A stretch of 64,000 nt of DNA from Arabidopsis thaliana (Eukaryota > Streptophyta > Magnoliopsida > Brassicales > Brassicaceae), in the NCBI RefSeq assembly GCF_000001735.4, contig NC_003070.9:7440001-7504000 (forward strand). Reading direction: 5' to 3'. Numbering within the stretch: position 1 is the stretch's first letter; each line of letters starts with the position of its first letter. The notes under the pieces are model-generated. The model saw nothing but the letters and a program-made list of their open reading frames with translations, ran no database searches and was not told where the DNA came from. Positions 45,452-59,804 of the stretch are shown here, piece by piece. The position numbers and the translations under genes were made by a program.

Positions 45452-45805
45452 TCTGTATAAGATCTATACTTAAAGAGGAATCAATACTTGATCAAAGAGC
45501 TTGTTGGTAGAGAAACTCTTTTTCTTTTTGTTACTGTCCAACATATTTAGATTATACAGAAAACTTCAGAATCTTTGTATTCTGCTTTCATGTGTTGTCG
45601 AAAAACCGAGAATTTTACTTGTATCAAATGCAATTTACGTAAAATAAAATTTTGACATTTCTATCCAATAACAGATCTCTATTCACTATTTTTTTTATTT
45701 GGTAAAAAAATCCATGTTCAGTCAAAGGAAACAAGTACACAAGTGAAAGAAAAAAGAATAGTAAAAGAGTAGTTGTTTACTGAAGTAACAACTGCCAGCT
45801 CTGTC
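45452..45805. other. Convergent 3' region, DUF218-like gene and TOL3
   Basis: Two opposing 3'UTRs. No gene seen. Confidence 0.6.
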
Positions 45806-48032
<2,227 letters not shown>

Positions 48033-48061
48033 CGCAAGATTGCTTTTTCAATCAAATCCTA

Positions 48062-48492
48062 AAGTTCCAAGTTTCCTAATGAACACAGGTTCAAAAACCA
48101 TTAACATAATCTCTTAATTCCAGATATAACATGCAAGTTAAAGATCAAACACTTTATCAATATCACTGTGATCAGACTCTGAAAACAAACAAAGGCTATC
48201 ACAATTCACAAACCAGCTTGTAAATTAGACCAGATCACGAAGCCAGAAGCATTCAATTATACAACAGACTCTTAAAAGAAGGCAATTCAATAGATACACA
48301 GGACAGATTAAGCCATCAAATAACCAAATCCAAATTCAAGGACAAAACATAAATAAGAAAGTATGAATCAAAGTATTGGCAAGAGTTTCAAATTAAACCC
48401 ATAATGTGTCTACATCTGGAAAACAAGGAAGAAGAGAACACAACATAAACAGAAATCATAATTGAACTAAAACAAAGGCAAAGACCTTTACC
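48062..48492 (-). other. Probable 5'UTR intron of TOL3
   Basis: The minus strand shows ATAGTCAG|GTAAAGG at about 48492 and GGAACTTTAG|GATTTG at about 48061, placing a 5'-leader intron about 30 nt before the ATG. Confidence 0.6.
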
Positions 48493-48499
48493 TGACTAT

Positions 48500-49384
48500 A
48501 GACTCTAAACTTGAGAACAGATGATGAAAGACGAAGCGAAAATTTATGCGTGTGAAGATCCAAAAGTTGAAACAATTATAAGGGTTCTCAGAAAAATCTA
48601 AACTTGTAATCGAACACGATCGGAGTTTTGTGTCAGGTCATCATCAGCCTTAGCCGTCCATAAAATCAACTGCGACTTCTTTGTTCTATTATTTTTGCAA
48701 GACAATGCAAAAGTTTTGTGCTTTGGCTTTTGTCTCTCTATATGATAAAGTAACAGTCGGTGACGCAAATTAAAATAAGAATCTTAATTATTCTTTTCGT
48801 TAACATTAGTGGAATATAATAAGTTTAGGTCGTAAGTAATGATCATTAGCCAATAGCAACTGTATACCAAGAAATTTCCCAAATCGCTTTCATTGTTGAC
48901 TTTTCTTATCGCAAACCACGGTAAACGCGTTTCCCAAACGCAGGAAATGAAGACGCGCGTTTGGATGGAACAACAACTCCAAAACAAATATTCTGTCTCA
49001 TAAGTCCACAATGGGACCACTCTCGTACCAATTCTTTCACAGCAGCTTTCTCTTTGAACAAAAACATGACACTCCTTTTAAGGCAAAGATTGTTATTATT
49101 GGTTTTAGGCTTTTGATAACTAAAGGTAAAAAAAAAATCAAGTAGATTCTAAACACTAAACACCACTGTACATTAGAATTCAAAATCCAAGAGTTGTGAG
49201 AGACTAATCAGTGCACAACTGCACATTAATCTCTATTTACATAACTTAAAACCATATCCAAAAGGATACTTAGGCTTTTGCAGAAGCAAAAATTTATCGG
49301 AAAAGTGATCATCTTTGTGTCCGTTCTCTGAGCTGTTCCTCCTGAAGATTAGACTGCAAACACTGACTCGAGTGTATGCGTTTA
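48500..49384. other. TOL3 promoter and EMB2170 3' flank
   Basis: No gene seen. A foldless AT-rich stretch with a CAAACGCAGGAAATGAAGAC patch near 48936; the right part is the likely 3'UTR of EMB2170. Confidence 0.45.
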
Positions 49385-50554
49385 TCAAGCTCTGCTTCTT
49401 AAGCCAATAAATCTTTGTTTCAGATACTGAGGAATTAGTTTCTTGAATGTAAGAAAAGAGAAGCAGCTACTTTTTTCATCCCTGCAAAATACAGCAGACA
49501 GTTTCAAACATCAAACCTCGAGAGTTTCAATAAATGGCAACAAGATTTGCATAATGAGACTAGGAATCATTCAGATAGATATTCTTGAATCAAAACTTCA
49601 CTAAAATTGTAGTCTAGACAGTTTCATTTCTAACGGGGAAGATAAAGAGCTTCACTCACACCATTCACACTCTTTCAAAAGGTCATCAACTAGACAACAA
49701 CATTTTCATACAACCAACAAGATAGTAAAAGACTCACGTGATGAAAAAACACAATGAAAAAGTGGAAACAATCAAAAGTCAGCTTTTTCTTTTCTTGGCA
49801 AACAAAAACTTTCATCAAATCTTATTAGCAAAGCAAATCCAAGTAGTATTGCGTAAGTAAGATATGAAAGATGAAAACTTTGATTCTTCAGTTTGAAAAC
49901 ATACCTTAAGCTGCTTCGGCTCCTAATACTGTTGTTGCTACTGCTACTACCACTCCTCTTTGTGCTCGATTCAGACATTCTATTCCACCATTCTTTATCC
50001 TCTACTTTCACAGTCTCCTCAGAGATCGAAGGTCTCGGTGAAACCTTACAAGCCTCATCCTTTTTCTTCTTCTTCTTCTTCTTAGTCGTATCCTTCATAG
50101 CTCCTAAACTAACCAGAAACATAATTTTGAGAAGAAACCCACTATTATTTCCTCCTCCACTCCTATTCGGATCAACCCGTTTATCACTCTTCGTCTTCCT
50201 CACAACTTTACTCTGCCTATTTGCTCTCTTAGGCAATTCATCGAACACCTTCCGTTCATTCTCTTGATTCACCTTAACTTCAACAAGATCCTTCAATGAA
50301 AGCTCGTAACACGACTCAGGCATCTTACTAACCATTTCCATAAGCTCCCGTTGACCACGAGCAATAGCCTGTGCTTTAGAATCCGGCGAAAGACTCCAGT
50401 AATCTTCCGGCCGGTGAAAAGGAGGAGGACTCTTCGGGGGACTGGTTCTCCACAAAGTAGGCGAACAGACACCGGAATCTGAGTGATCATCATTGGGAAT
50501 ACTCGGAAAACACAAATGGGTATTGAAGGATTTAGCAGAAGAAGGATCTAACAT
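49385..50554 (-). CDS. EMB2170: EMB2170-type protein of unknown function
   Basis: Two exons on the minus strand: 49905-50554 and 49385-49481, 248 residues. No known enzymatic domain. N-terminal conserved-looking block PTLWRTSPPKSPPPF and EDYWSLSPDSKAQAIARGQ, RELMEMVSKMPESCYELSLKDLVE, then a basic middle (KTTKKKKKKKKDEACK) and a C-terminal KKLIPQYLKQRFIGLRSRA. An acidic/helical block followed by a Lys run suggests a nuclear or membrane-edge protein, but this is a guess. The first exon reads on past its donor in an open frame to a stop at 49772; I preferred splicing because the AG|GTATGT donor and TTTTGCAG acceptor are good and the extension has an odd, hydrophobic composition. I recall locus At1g21390, annotated as embryo-defective. 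Confidence 0.8.
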
Positions 50555-52010
50555 CGTCGATGAATTTGCAAGACTGGATTTTTAAAAACTCAAGTTTTAT
50601 TGAGAAACAAGTTTATAACGATTAACAAGGGAAACAAACAAAAAAGATATCTTGCTTGACCCGTTCTATAAGGATTATTGTATTACTAAGAGAAATAAAG
50701 TTTCTTTTTTCTATCTTTGCTATTGGGGCTTTAATTTAAAACGTCACGTTGTTCTCAGAGTGGTTAAATAGTCCCTATTTAATATGAGGACGTTGTTGTT
50801 GTTGCTGTCCAATTTTGGGGTTTAATTTAATTTGCAGATCGTATTCGTACCGGATTTGAGGAAGTGTTTACTTAATGGATTAGAGTTGTTAAAAGTCAAG
50901 TGCTTCTAGATCATCTTCCCATAAAAAGTCATCAACTCTTCTAGAGTAATTGATTAGTGTACTCGTCAATTGTCATTAATTGATGTTCGAGCATGCTCAC
51001 ACTTAAACAGGTTAGAAGAGTATATTTTGTTTCACGATTATGGTAAATTCTTAGTATTACAATTGGATTGACAATAAATAGTTGTACAATTGGTAAACTT
51101 TCAGGAGCGTTGTTGGCCTTTGTAATGTTTTGAGTCTTTTAATGTTTGTGAAAAGCATAATCGACGATTAAGCGTGTTTTAGACTTTTAGTACTAGAAGA
51201 TGCGTGTTTCATTACTTTATTCCGTTGCAGATTTCAAGGGAATCTGATATACTAATCATTCAACGTGCTCCTCGTTTATGGCCGTCTATAGTTGTGAAAG
51301 AAATAGAGAATTGACTTTGGGATGTTGTTCCAAAATAATGTTATGAAATTTAGTAGCGAGAGGCCCAATAAAATCTTAGAAAGGCCCAAAAAAAAATGGG
51401 TTAGATCCACTCGAAAGTGGAGAGCCTTAAGGTCAGGACCCGAAGGTCAACCCCGTCTCTGTCAGAGGAGATGCCAACCATCTCTCCTTTCTATGAACAC
51501 AATCGAATCCACTAGTCTTTCTATATATATACACAAACCAAAAACTACCAAAGTTCCGATGCGGTATTATTTATATGAGTTTGCAAGAAAAATTCCACTA
51601 CTCATGCCACTTTTAAGATTTCTTTTCTGTGTCGTTAATTTTGGACACGTGAATATATTATAGTAGGAAAAAATCATATCATATAAATGAAAATATAATA
51701 GATAATCTAGCATTAAAGTTTTTTAGATATTGATGAATTTTTTATAATTAGTATACCACCACTTTTAATATATTTGTCTAAATATCAATCATTTAGTTAG
51801 TTTAAATATGAAAAAAACTTTCACAAATTAAAATATGGCCAAGAAATGATAGAGTTCCACGCGTCAACTCTTTTCTATTTTTACATTATGCTTTTAAATG
51901 GATGAGCAGTATAAATAATACATGTACATCTTAAATCTTAATCAATCAATAATACAACCTATAGTATTTACTTTTAAAAAATAAAAAATACAAGAAGTAG
52001 AGAAAACAAA
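50555..52010. other. Intergenic region
   Basis: The left part is the EMB2170 promoter. At 51340-51500 a more GC-rich block (AGGCCCAATAAAATC, AGGCCCAAAAAAAAATGGG) carries GGCCCA-type motifs, with no gene recognised. AGTATAAATA at 51907-51916 is a good TATA box for the peptide gene that follows. Confidence 0.5.
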
Positions 52011-52232
52011 ATGAGGATGAAGAAGATCATGAGTGTGGTGTGGATCACGATGCTACTAATGGCGTTATTTACGATGGGAGGCGAAGCAAAGTCGGACAAA
52101 GAGTGCCAAGTGTTGTGCCATAAGCACTGTCTACCCACTTCCTTTGTTGCAGAGTGTCTCAAATGTCTTGGAATATGCGGGAGGACTCCACCGGTTGCAG
52201 TTGGAACCATGAATTCTGGTGAACACAAATAA
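52011..52232 (+). CDS. Small secreted cysteine-rich peptide
   Basis: 73 residues, single exon. MRMKKIMSVVWITMLLMALF followed by TMGGEA is a clear signal peptide cut near residue 26. The mature part has six cysteines, C32, C36, C40, C49, C52 and C56, spaced C-x3-C-x3-C-x8-C-x2-C-x3-C, then GRTPPVAVGTMNSGEHK. The spacing resembles plant thionin-like precursors but not classical defensins; a role as an antimicrobial or signalling peptide is inference. A TATA box lies about 100 nt upstream. I recall locus At1g21395. Confidence 0.75.
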   Translation: MRMKKIMSVVWITMLLMALFTMGGEAKSDKECQVLCHKHCLPTSFVAECLKCLGICGRTPPVAVGTMNSGEHK

Positions 52233-53491
52233 CAAAAATATGATTTTTATCTTATAATATAGGGCGAGACATGTCTAGGCTTCCTTATATTGTTATCTTT
52301 ATCCTAAAATTCTTATAATTCAATATTCCCATTTAACCATTTCAATAAGATATCGACTCCTAAATTTCAAACATTCGTGCGTACTTAAATCGGTGATAAA
52401 ACATTTTTAGATTATATAACTTGAACACTTTGGAACATAATTATTTTAGTTAGCTATGATGTCATTGATTTCGACTCAGATATGAAGTGTTGAACATTAA
52501 GTTAGACTGAAAAAGTGTTTAATACAATGGTACAATTAGATGTAATGGCATGGAACTGGATGGTAAAATAGTTTTGCTACAAATGAGCAAGAATTTGAGG
52601 TAATTGGTTTGTTCAACAAATTGAACAATTGTGTGGTATACTAGTATGTCATTAAATAATGTGGAATTTGCTCAAAGGAGAGCATATCACACACACTAGT
52701 TGATTAAGAGATGCTTCCACAGAATCAACGACAATCTGAAGTCAGTAACTCTGTTCCCACATTTTTAGATACGAAACACACAATCTTTAACAAACCCCCT
52801 ACTAGTGATGATGTTAGTCCAAGCCATACATGATACATACCAGTTTAGGTCCAAGAAAGCTTTACTGTTAGGTTAGATGTTACATACCAATGAATCTTTA
52901 AATACCAATTCCACCATCATCAAATCGTTTATGGTGATTGTTGTGTAACTTTCAACTACACTATAAATGGAAAAATGTTTTCTCGTGGTATCAATAAAAA
53001 AGCTTTTTTTTTTCTTTGTTTTTCACGGACGTCATGGAAAATTCAAAGAAAGATATAAATGACACGCAAGTAGGTGACTTTACAATTTTGCTATCGTTGG
53101 ATAAAGATCAAAATTCAATAAAAAGCACAAGTACAGTTTGGTTTGGTTGTTGAAAAAATCTTTAAATGATTTGCTAATGTAGGTGTTACAACTTCTGTCA
53201 ATATTTCATTTTGATTTTTTTAATTTTTCAATAGTATTTGTCCACTATAATTAGTGTAAAAACTAAAAATCCCAAAAAGAGAGGAAGATAAATAATCATT
53301 TTAAGAAAAGAAAAAGAAGTTGGAGATGGATACGGATGACATGTCAAGTCCGACAAGGAAATACATGCACTTGTCGTCCTTCTAATCCTTTGCCCTTAAA
53401 CATCGTTAAAAACGACAACTTCTCTCTTCTTCTTCTCTACTCTTCTCCATTTTCTTCTCTTCTTCTCTTCTTTGTCCATTTTTTGACAGAT
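52233..53491. other. Intergenic region
   Basis: AT-rich. The last 100 bases (CTTCTCTCTTCTTCTTCTCT at 53418-53437) are the pyrimidine-rich leader of the next gene. No coding signal seen. Confidence 0.5.
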
Positions 53492-56240
53492 ATGGCGATC
53501 TGGTTTGCTAGATCCAAAACCCTTGTTTCTAGCTTGAGACATAATCTAAATTTGTCGACAATTCTCATAAAACGTGATTACTCTCATCGTCCCATCTTCT
53601 ATACAACTTCTCAGTTATCTTCAACGGCGTATTTGAGTCCCTTCGGTAGCCTCCGTCATGAGTCTACGGCCGTGGAGACACAGGCTGATCATTTGGTTCA
53701 GCAGATTGATGAAGTCGATGCCCAGGTATATTTATTAGCCTTTTATTTTTTTTAATAATCCTACTTTACCACGTGATTATAGTTGTTATTTTAAATTGGG
53801 ATTAGTTCATAAAGATAAGCTGTGAATCACGCACGAGTCTTTTAATTGTGTAAAGAAAGAAATAATTAGTTCTTCTGAAAGCAGATGCTTCGGTTTAAAG
53901 GCGTTTCAATCCGGTTAATCATTCCCAATTTTGGATTTCTTGGTTTATAAGCTAAATTTAAACCAAATTTAGGTGAAACTGGTTGCCTAGGATCAAAAAT
54001 TCTTGCAATGAGTCTCAAAAACTCGAACGTAGAAAAGATATTAAAGATTGAAGATTATTCAGTCTTAGAAAGTTAGAATTATTCAAATTTACTTGGTGTG
54101 TTGGTTTTGATCCGGTATGGGATGATCGCATAGTACAACAACAACAACAGTTCACATCCGCACAAGTCATGGTAAAGGTAGGGACCACGTCGCATGAGAA
54201 GTAAAAGTGGGGACCTCAAGTTACACGTATGAATAATACTAAATCAAGTGCTATATGGGTCCCACTTGTGTAGTTGATTTGAGTACGTGTACGTCTCATT
54301 CATTAGTCAATAGTCACTGCAGTCTGAATCTTCCAAAAAACAGACACTAAATTTCACTATGATCCCTGTAATTATTAAACTTTCATATATGCTCCCAATA
54401 TGATTAGTTCTTAACACATTAAACCTAATTGAAAATTTTCCAGGAACTGGATTTCCCAGGAGGCAAAGTCGGTTACACATCGGAGATGAAATTCATACCG
54501 GAATCATCTTCAAGGAGGATTCCATGTTACCGGGTTCTTGACGAAGACGGACGAATCATCCCCGATAGCGATTTTATTCCGGTACAGAAATTTCGAGAAT
54601 GTATATCAAAATTGATATGAGTTTGGTTTAGTTCTAACCGATAATAATTTATGACTGGGAAGGTGAGTGAGAAACTCGCTGTTAGAATGTACGAACAAAT
54701 GGCGACGCTACAAGTAATGGATCACATCTTCTACGAAGCTCAACGTCAAGGAAGAATATCTTTTTATCTTACTTCCGTCGGAGAAGAAGCCATTAACATC
54801 GCTTCAGCAGCTGCTCTCAGTCCTGACGACGTCGTTTTACCTCAGGTAAACCGTTGCGTTCACCTCCACTAATCTCATTTGCTTCTGTTTGATTGAACCG
54901 GGAAGTTCAATGTTTGGTACAGTACCGAGAACCTGGAGTTCTTTTGTGGCGTGGCTTCACGTTGGAGGAGTTTGCTAATCAGTGTTTTGGGAACAAAGCT
55001 GATTATGGCAAAGGCAGACAAATGCCAATTCATTACGGTTCCAATCGTCTTAATTACTTCACTATCTCCTCTCCAATTGCGTAAGAATCTCTGAACATTA
55101 ACCATTTTGATTGTTCTTTTGTTTACATGTTTTTGCTGAATCTGTTTTCTGATGTTGATTCTTCAGCACGCAACTTCCTCAAGCTGCTGGAGTTGGTTAT
55201 TCTTTGAAAATGGACAAGAAGAATGCTTGTACTGTTACATTCATCGGAGATGGTGGCACAAGCGAGGTTTATAATCTTTATTAATTCTCATTTCTTTCCA
55301 TAAGAATCAACATTTCAAGAATTGAAATTTATTTAGTCTTTTGGGGTTTGGTTGTTTGGGACTAGGGAGATTTTCACGCCGGATTGAATTTTGCGGCCGT
55401 AATGGAAGCTCCGGTTGTGTTTATATGTCGGAACAACGGTTGGGCGATTAGTACTCATATCTCAGAACAGTTTAGAAGTATGAAACTAACTTAACTTCCT
55501 CTGTTTTTCATTACAAATTAGACCAAAACAAATCCTCTGTTTTAATGTGAGCTTATGTGGTTTGATTACAGGTGATGGAATAGTTGTGAAAGGTCAAGCT
55601 TACGGTATCCGAAGCATCCGTGTGGACGGTAACGATGCACTTGCGGTTTATAGTGCTGTACGCTCAGCTCGAGAAATGGCTGTAACAGAACAAAGACCTG
55701 TTCTCATTGAGGTAAAAAAATCACACTAGAGATTTATCTCAAAGTTTACAACTCTTGAATTTGGTGAAATAAGATTGTTGTTGCTTTTGTTTTGCGGCAG
55801 ATGATGACATATAGAGTAGGACATCATTCTACATCAGATGATTCAACTAAGTACAGGGCGGCGGATGAAATCCAGTACTGGAAAATGTCGAGAAACCCTG
55901 TGAATAGATTTCGGAAATGGGTCGAAGATAACGGATGGTGGAGTGAGGAAGATGAATCCAAGCTAAGATCTAACGCAAGAAAACAGGTAGAGATTCTGAA
56001 AACCGCTACGTTATATTGATGTTGAGATTGAAATTATTTTAACCGTTTTAATCGGTTGTGTGTGTTTTGTAGCTTCTGCAAGCGATTCAGGCTGCGGAGA
56101 AGTGGGAGAAACAACCATTGACAGAGTTGTTTAACGATGTATATGATGTTAAACCGAAGAACCTAGAAGAGCAAGAACTTGGTTTGAAGGAATTAGTAAA
56201 GAAACAACCTCAAGATTATCCTCCTGGCTTTCATGTTTGA
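53492..56240 (+). CDS. Branched-chain 2-oxoacid dehydrogenase E1 alpha subunit (mitochondrial)
   Basis: TPP-dependent E1 alpha subunit that decarboxylates the 2-oxoacids of Leu, Ile and Val in the mitochondrial matrix. Nine exons: 53492-53725, 54444-54581, 54663-54845, 54923-55080, 55167-55266, 55366-55477, 55572-55711, 55801-55986, 56073-56240, 472 residues. The N-terminus is Arg/Ser-rich with no acidic residue in the first 28 (a mitochondrial presequence). The TPP motif runs from GDG (265-267) to NN (294-295). The phosphorylation loop [12 protein letters not shown] (359-370) is conserved. The E1 beta, E2 and E3 partners are not in the window. An ABC-like dark/sugar-starvation response is known for plant BCKDH genes; I see no decisive element here. 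I recall locus At1g21400. Confidence 0.95.
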
Positions 56241-57234
56241 ATCTAGAGGAACTGTGTGGTTAAAATACCTCATATAGTATCATGTCCATATCGACTTCTC
56301 ATTGCAGACTATTTATATTGTCCACGTATCGAATAGTAATCAAGTATCAATGTAGAGACCAGCATTTGGAGCATCATGAAATGGCCTTGAGAATGTTATT
56401 TTCATGGTCCGGCTGACCCTTAACCGGTTCAAACTGGAGTAAATGAGTGAATGTTAATGCTCGAGAATGGGTGAGGCTCCGTTAATCGTTAAGAAAAAAA
56501 CGTGCCTACCTAGCCAAATGACATCTTCCTCTTTTGTGTTTAGCACAAGTGAATGATCCAAATATCATCTACCTAATATGACCCATAAAATAGTATGTGA
56601 TTGTCTTTGGATGTTATCCCATAACATAACTTAAATTTGGGATGCATGCATATATTATATACTTCATATAAAATGAGTGGACCTCATAAGTTGCGGTTTC
56701 GATTTTTATCAAAAACAACAGTTGTCCACTTTTTGATTTTGACACACCCACATTCAAGCATCTCCTTTCTTCTATATTATTACTCAAAGAATAACACCCC
56801 CTAAGGATAACACCATTACACAAATCAATTCTCAGTTAATCATTTGTTTCAATATATGTTAGTACTTAAGAAATATTCGAATAGTTTTACGTATTCAAAT
56901 TTTATAAATTCAATGAATGTTTAATTACCAAGTCATTTTGGCTTGGAATCTATTCAATTATTCAAAAAAATAAATAAAAAATACTGCATTTTAACGTATC
57001 AGCCAGTCAATATATTACACGTGTCATAAAGCATTACCCACACGTTTCTCCTGCCTCTTTCCCTTTCATTTTTTTTTTTCATTTTTTTTGTTTCTTCTCT
57101 TGTTGTTGTTATCTTCTTCTAGCTAGCTCTGTGAAACACTTCAAATGAACAAATATATCAAATAATAATAGTGTAATTAAGTCGGAGGAAAACAACAAGA
57201 ACCCAGAAAGAGGAACGAAGAAACTAATTCAAAG
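56241..57234. other. Intergenic region before SKP2A
   Basis: 3' flank of the E1 alpha gene, an AT-rich middle, and a T-rich promoter-proximal run (57068-57110). The SKP2A 5' leader begins around 57120. No gene seen. Confidence 0.5.
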
Positions 57235-57440
57235 GTATGATCTTTTATTCTTTGAGAGAATTATGTTTTCTTTGTAGCAAATCCTCTGGTCTTACGTTTA
57301 GTCACTGAATTTGTTCCACTTCTGGAAAAATCTAGACACCAGAGCAATCTATGAACTTTAATTTCCAATCACTACCGTCTTTTGAGGTTGTAAAATCGGT
57401 AAATGGCAGATTTTTCACTCTCATTCCTTTGTGGTGATAG
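57235..57440 (+). other. Probable 5'UTR intron of SKP2A
   Basis: TTCAAAG|GTATGATC at 57235 and GTGGTGATAG|GATCAAG at 57440 frame a 206-nt leader intron ending 38 nt before the ATG. Confidence 0.65.
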
Positions 57441-57478
57441 GATCAAGTTCACCGCTTCATTTTAGTCATTAAACAAAG

Positions 57479-59386
57479 ATGGTGATGGGAGGAGAAGCAT
57501 CCATGGAACTGGACCAGTGTTTTCAGAAGATGAAGATGGAAGGAATCTCGATCAAAGAGTGGAAAGATATCCCTGTGGAGCTTCTGATGAGGATCCTTTC
57601 CCTTGTTGATGATCGTAATGTCATTGTTGCTTCTGGTGTTTGCACTGGCTGGAGAGATGCTATCTCTTTTGGCCTCACTCGTCTCCGTCTATCTTGGTAA
57701 GAATTTCTATCTAACTTATAAACCCTTTTTGTATTTAGGACTCTTCTCTGTGTTGGTGTTTTGGATTTGAAGTAGGAGTTGAGTTTCTAGAGTCTTTATT
57801 GTATCTTGTGCTTAGGGTCATGTTGATTTATTGTCTATTTGTGTAAGATCAGATCTTTTTTTGTTGCTTTTGTTTTGAGGAACATTTTAGCAGTCTATAT
57901 ATGATTGATTTGGCTAGATTGAAGAAAGTGAAAAAGCTGTTTAAATTTTTGATGGAACTCTTTTAAGATGATAGATCAGTTTTCAATAGGAGGTGAAACC
58001 AAGTTCTTTAATCCAGAAGAGTGGTCTGAAGATGACTCTTAAATCTTTGAACCACTAGAAGCTTGTTCTTGTCACTTCCAGTGTATTCAGATTGATCTCT
58101 GTCTACTACACTCTTTGATGTTGTTTCTTATTTTTATACTAGGTGCAACAACAACATGAACAGCTTGTTCTTGTCACTTCCAGTGTATTCAGATTGATCT
58201 CTGTCTACTACACTCTTTGATGTTGTTTCTTATTTTTATACTAGGTGCAACAACAACATGAACAGCTTGGTTCTTTCTCTTGTTCCCAAGTTTGTAAAGC
58301 TGCAGACTTTAAATCTAAGGCAGGACAAACCGCAACTAGAGGACAATGCAGTGGAGGCCATAGCAAATCACTGCCATGAGTTACAAGAACTTGATCTCAG
58401 CAAAAGCTTGAAAATTACAGACCGTTCACTTTATGCACTTGCTCATGGTTGCCCAGACCTCACAAAACTCAACCTTAGTGGCTGCACTTCATTCAGCGAC
58501 ACTGCTATTGCGTATTTGACCAGATTCTGCAGAAAGCTTAAAGTTTTGAATCTTTGCGGATGTGTCAAAGCTGTAACTGACAATGCCTTGGAGGTGAATC
58601 TTTGTTTTTCTTTAATGTTCTCTCCCAAACTTGGTTTTACTCCTTTGGTCATAAGTGTGGCAGAGTTGATAGAATTTGTTCATGTTGTTGTGTGCAGGCT
58701 ATTGGGAATAACTGCAATCAGATGCAGTCACTAAACTTGGGATGGTGTGAGAATATCAGTGATGATGGGGTAATGAGTTTAGCTTATGGCTGTCCAGATC
58801 TCAGGACCCTTGACCTCTGCGGCTGTGTTCTTATTACAGGTACTTCACATAGTTAAGCTTACTCGAAGCTAAGATCATTAGTTTTCCCTCTGCAGAGAAC
58901 TATCATTGGATAAACTGCATTGAAATAAACAAAACTAGTAGGTTGTTATAGATGGACTCCGAAAGCCATTGATCTTGAGACTCAATTCGGTTTGTCTTGT
59001 ACTATTTCGCAGATGAGAGTGTGGTAGCTCTAGCAGACTGGTGTGTCCACTTGAGGTCACTGGGGCTATACTATTGCAGAAACATAACAGACAGAGCAAT
59101 GTACTCGCTAGCTCAAAGCGGGGTAAAGAACAAACCGGGATCGTGGAAATCGGTTAAGAAAGGTAAATACGATGAAGAAGGACTGAGAAGTCTCAACATT
59201 AGCCAATGCACTGCCCTTACACCTTCAGCGGTTCAAGCTGTTTGCGATTCATTTCCCGCACTTCACACATGCTCAGGAAGGCATTCGCTTGTCATGAGCG
59301 GCTGTCTGAACTTAACAACTGTGCACTGTGCTTGTATCCTTCAGGCTCATCGTGCACACAATGCGGTTCCTCATCCTGCTCATTAA
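57479..59386 (+). CDS. SKP2A: F-box/LRR protein SKP2A
   Basis: Substrate adaptor of an SCF ubiquitin ligase that binds auxin and targets cell-cycle factors such as E2FC and DPB. Four exons: 57479-57696, 58245-58593, 58698-58839, 59013-59386, in phase, 360 residues. The F-box lies at about 25-70 (EWKDIPVELLMRILSLVDD, ASGVCTGWRDAIS), followed by leucine-rich repeats of the CC type (LQELDLSKSLKITD, LTKLNLSGCTSFSD, LKVLNLCGCVKAVTD, MQSLNLGWCENISD, LRTLDLCGCVLITD, LRSLGLYYCRNITD). The exon 2 acceptor was chosen as the second of two identical sites created by a 102-bp tandem duplication; use of the first leads to a stop within about 20 codons. Confidence 0.95.
58060..58263 (+). repeat. Exact 102-bp tandem duplication across the SKP2A exon 2 acceptor
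   Basis: 58060-58161 is repeated base for base at 58162-58263. Each unit contains the polypyrimidine tract, the acceptor TTATACTAG|GTGCAAC and the first 17-19 bases of exon 2. Confidence 0.93.
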
Positions 59387-59732
59387 GACAGAGGAATAGT
59401 TATGTTGTATATATAAACATCATGTTGATGGAGATTAGTATTATAAACGAAGTAGCTTTTTTAAGGTTTATGTGAAACCTTAGAAGCTTTTGAGTTGTTC
59501 TTTCTTTGTCTTGAAAGATCTTTTGTATATTTTGGTGCTATGTTCATAACTTCTTTAGTAAGACCTCTCGTTGTTACCACTTTACTATTGAAAGTAGAAT
59601 TCCTCTTACCAAAAAAGTCGTAGCTAAGATTGTTAAAATATCCACAGGTTATATAATCTTTGGCTTCGAATGGAGATGTTTGATGAGGATTGTACAAAAA
59701 TGGGCCTTTTCAAGTATAAAAATTAAAAAGAA
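59387..59732. other. SKP2A 3' flank
   Basis: 3'UTR and spacer before the tRNA gene. The minus-strand T-run TTTCTTTTTAATTTT (59719-59733) is the Pol III terminator of the tRNA. No protein gene seen. Confidence 0.55.
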
Positions 59733-59804
59733 AGGTCCTACCGGGAGTCGAACCCAGGTCGCTGGATTCAAAGTCCAGAGTGCTAACCACTACACCATAG
59801 AACC
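59733..59804 (-). tRNA. tRNA-Gln (anticodon TTG)
   Basis: 72 nt on the minus strand. The acceptor stem GGTTCTA pairs with TAGGACC with one G-T wobble. The D-arm region has TGGTGTAGTGGTTAGCAC (A box), the anticodon arm is CTGGACTTTGAATCCAG with TTG in the loop, and the T arm has GGGTTCGACTCCC (B box). No intron. The CCA end is not encoded, as usual in eukaryotes. A run of T follows at once. Confidence 0.95.

Noticed and set aside
49772-49904. Read-through C-terminus of EMB2170 (hydrophobic AILLGFALLIRF)
   Set aside because: A good donor at 49905 and acceptor at 49481 give a plausible spliced end; the read-through looks like intron sequence. Not excluded as an alternative isoform.
51322-51663. 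113-codon plus-strand frame with Lys/Arg-rich start
   Set aside because: Unusual composition around GGCCCA motifs suggests a promoter or leader fragment; no recognisable protein.
58141-58160. Upstream acceptor of SKP2A exon 2 as the main site
   Set aside because: It leads to an in-frame TGA soon after; only the second acceptor gives the 360-residue protein.
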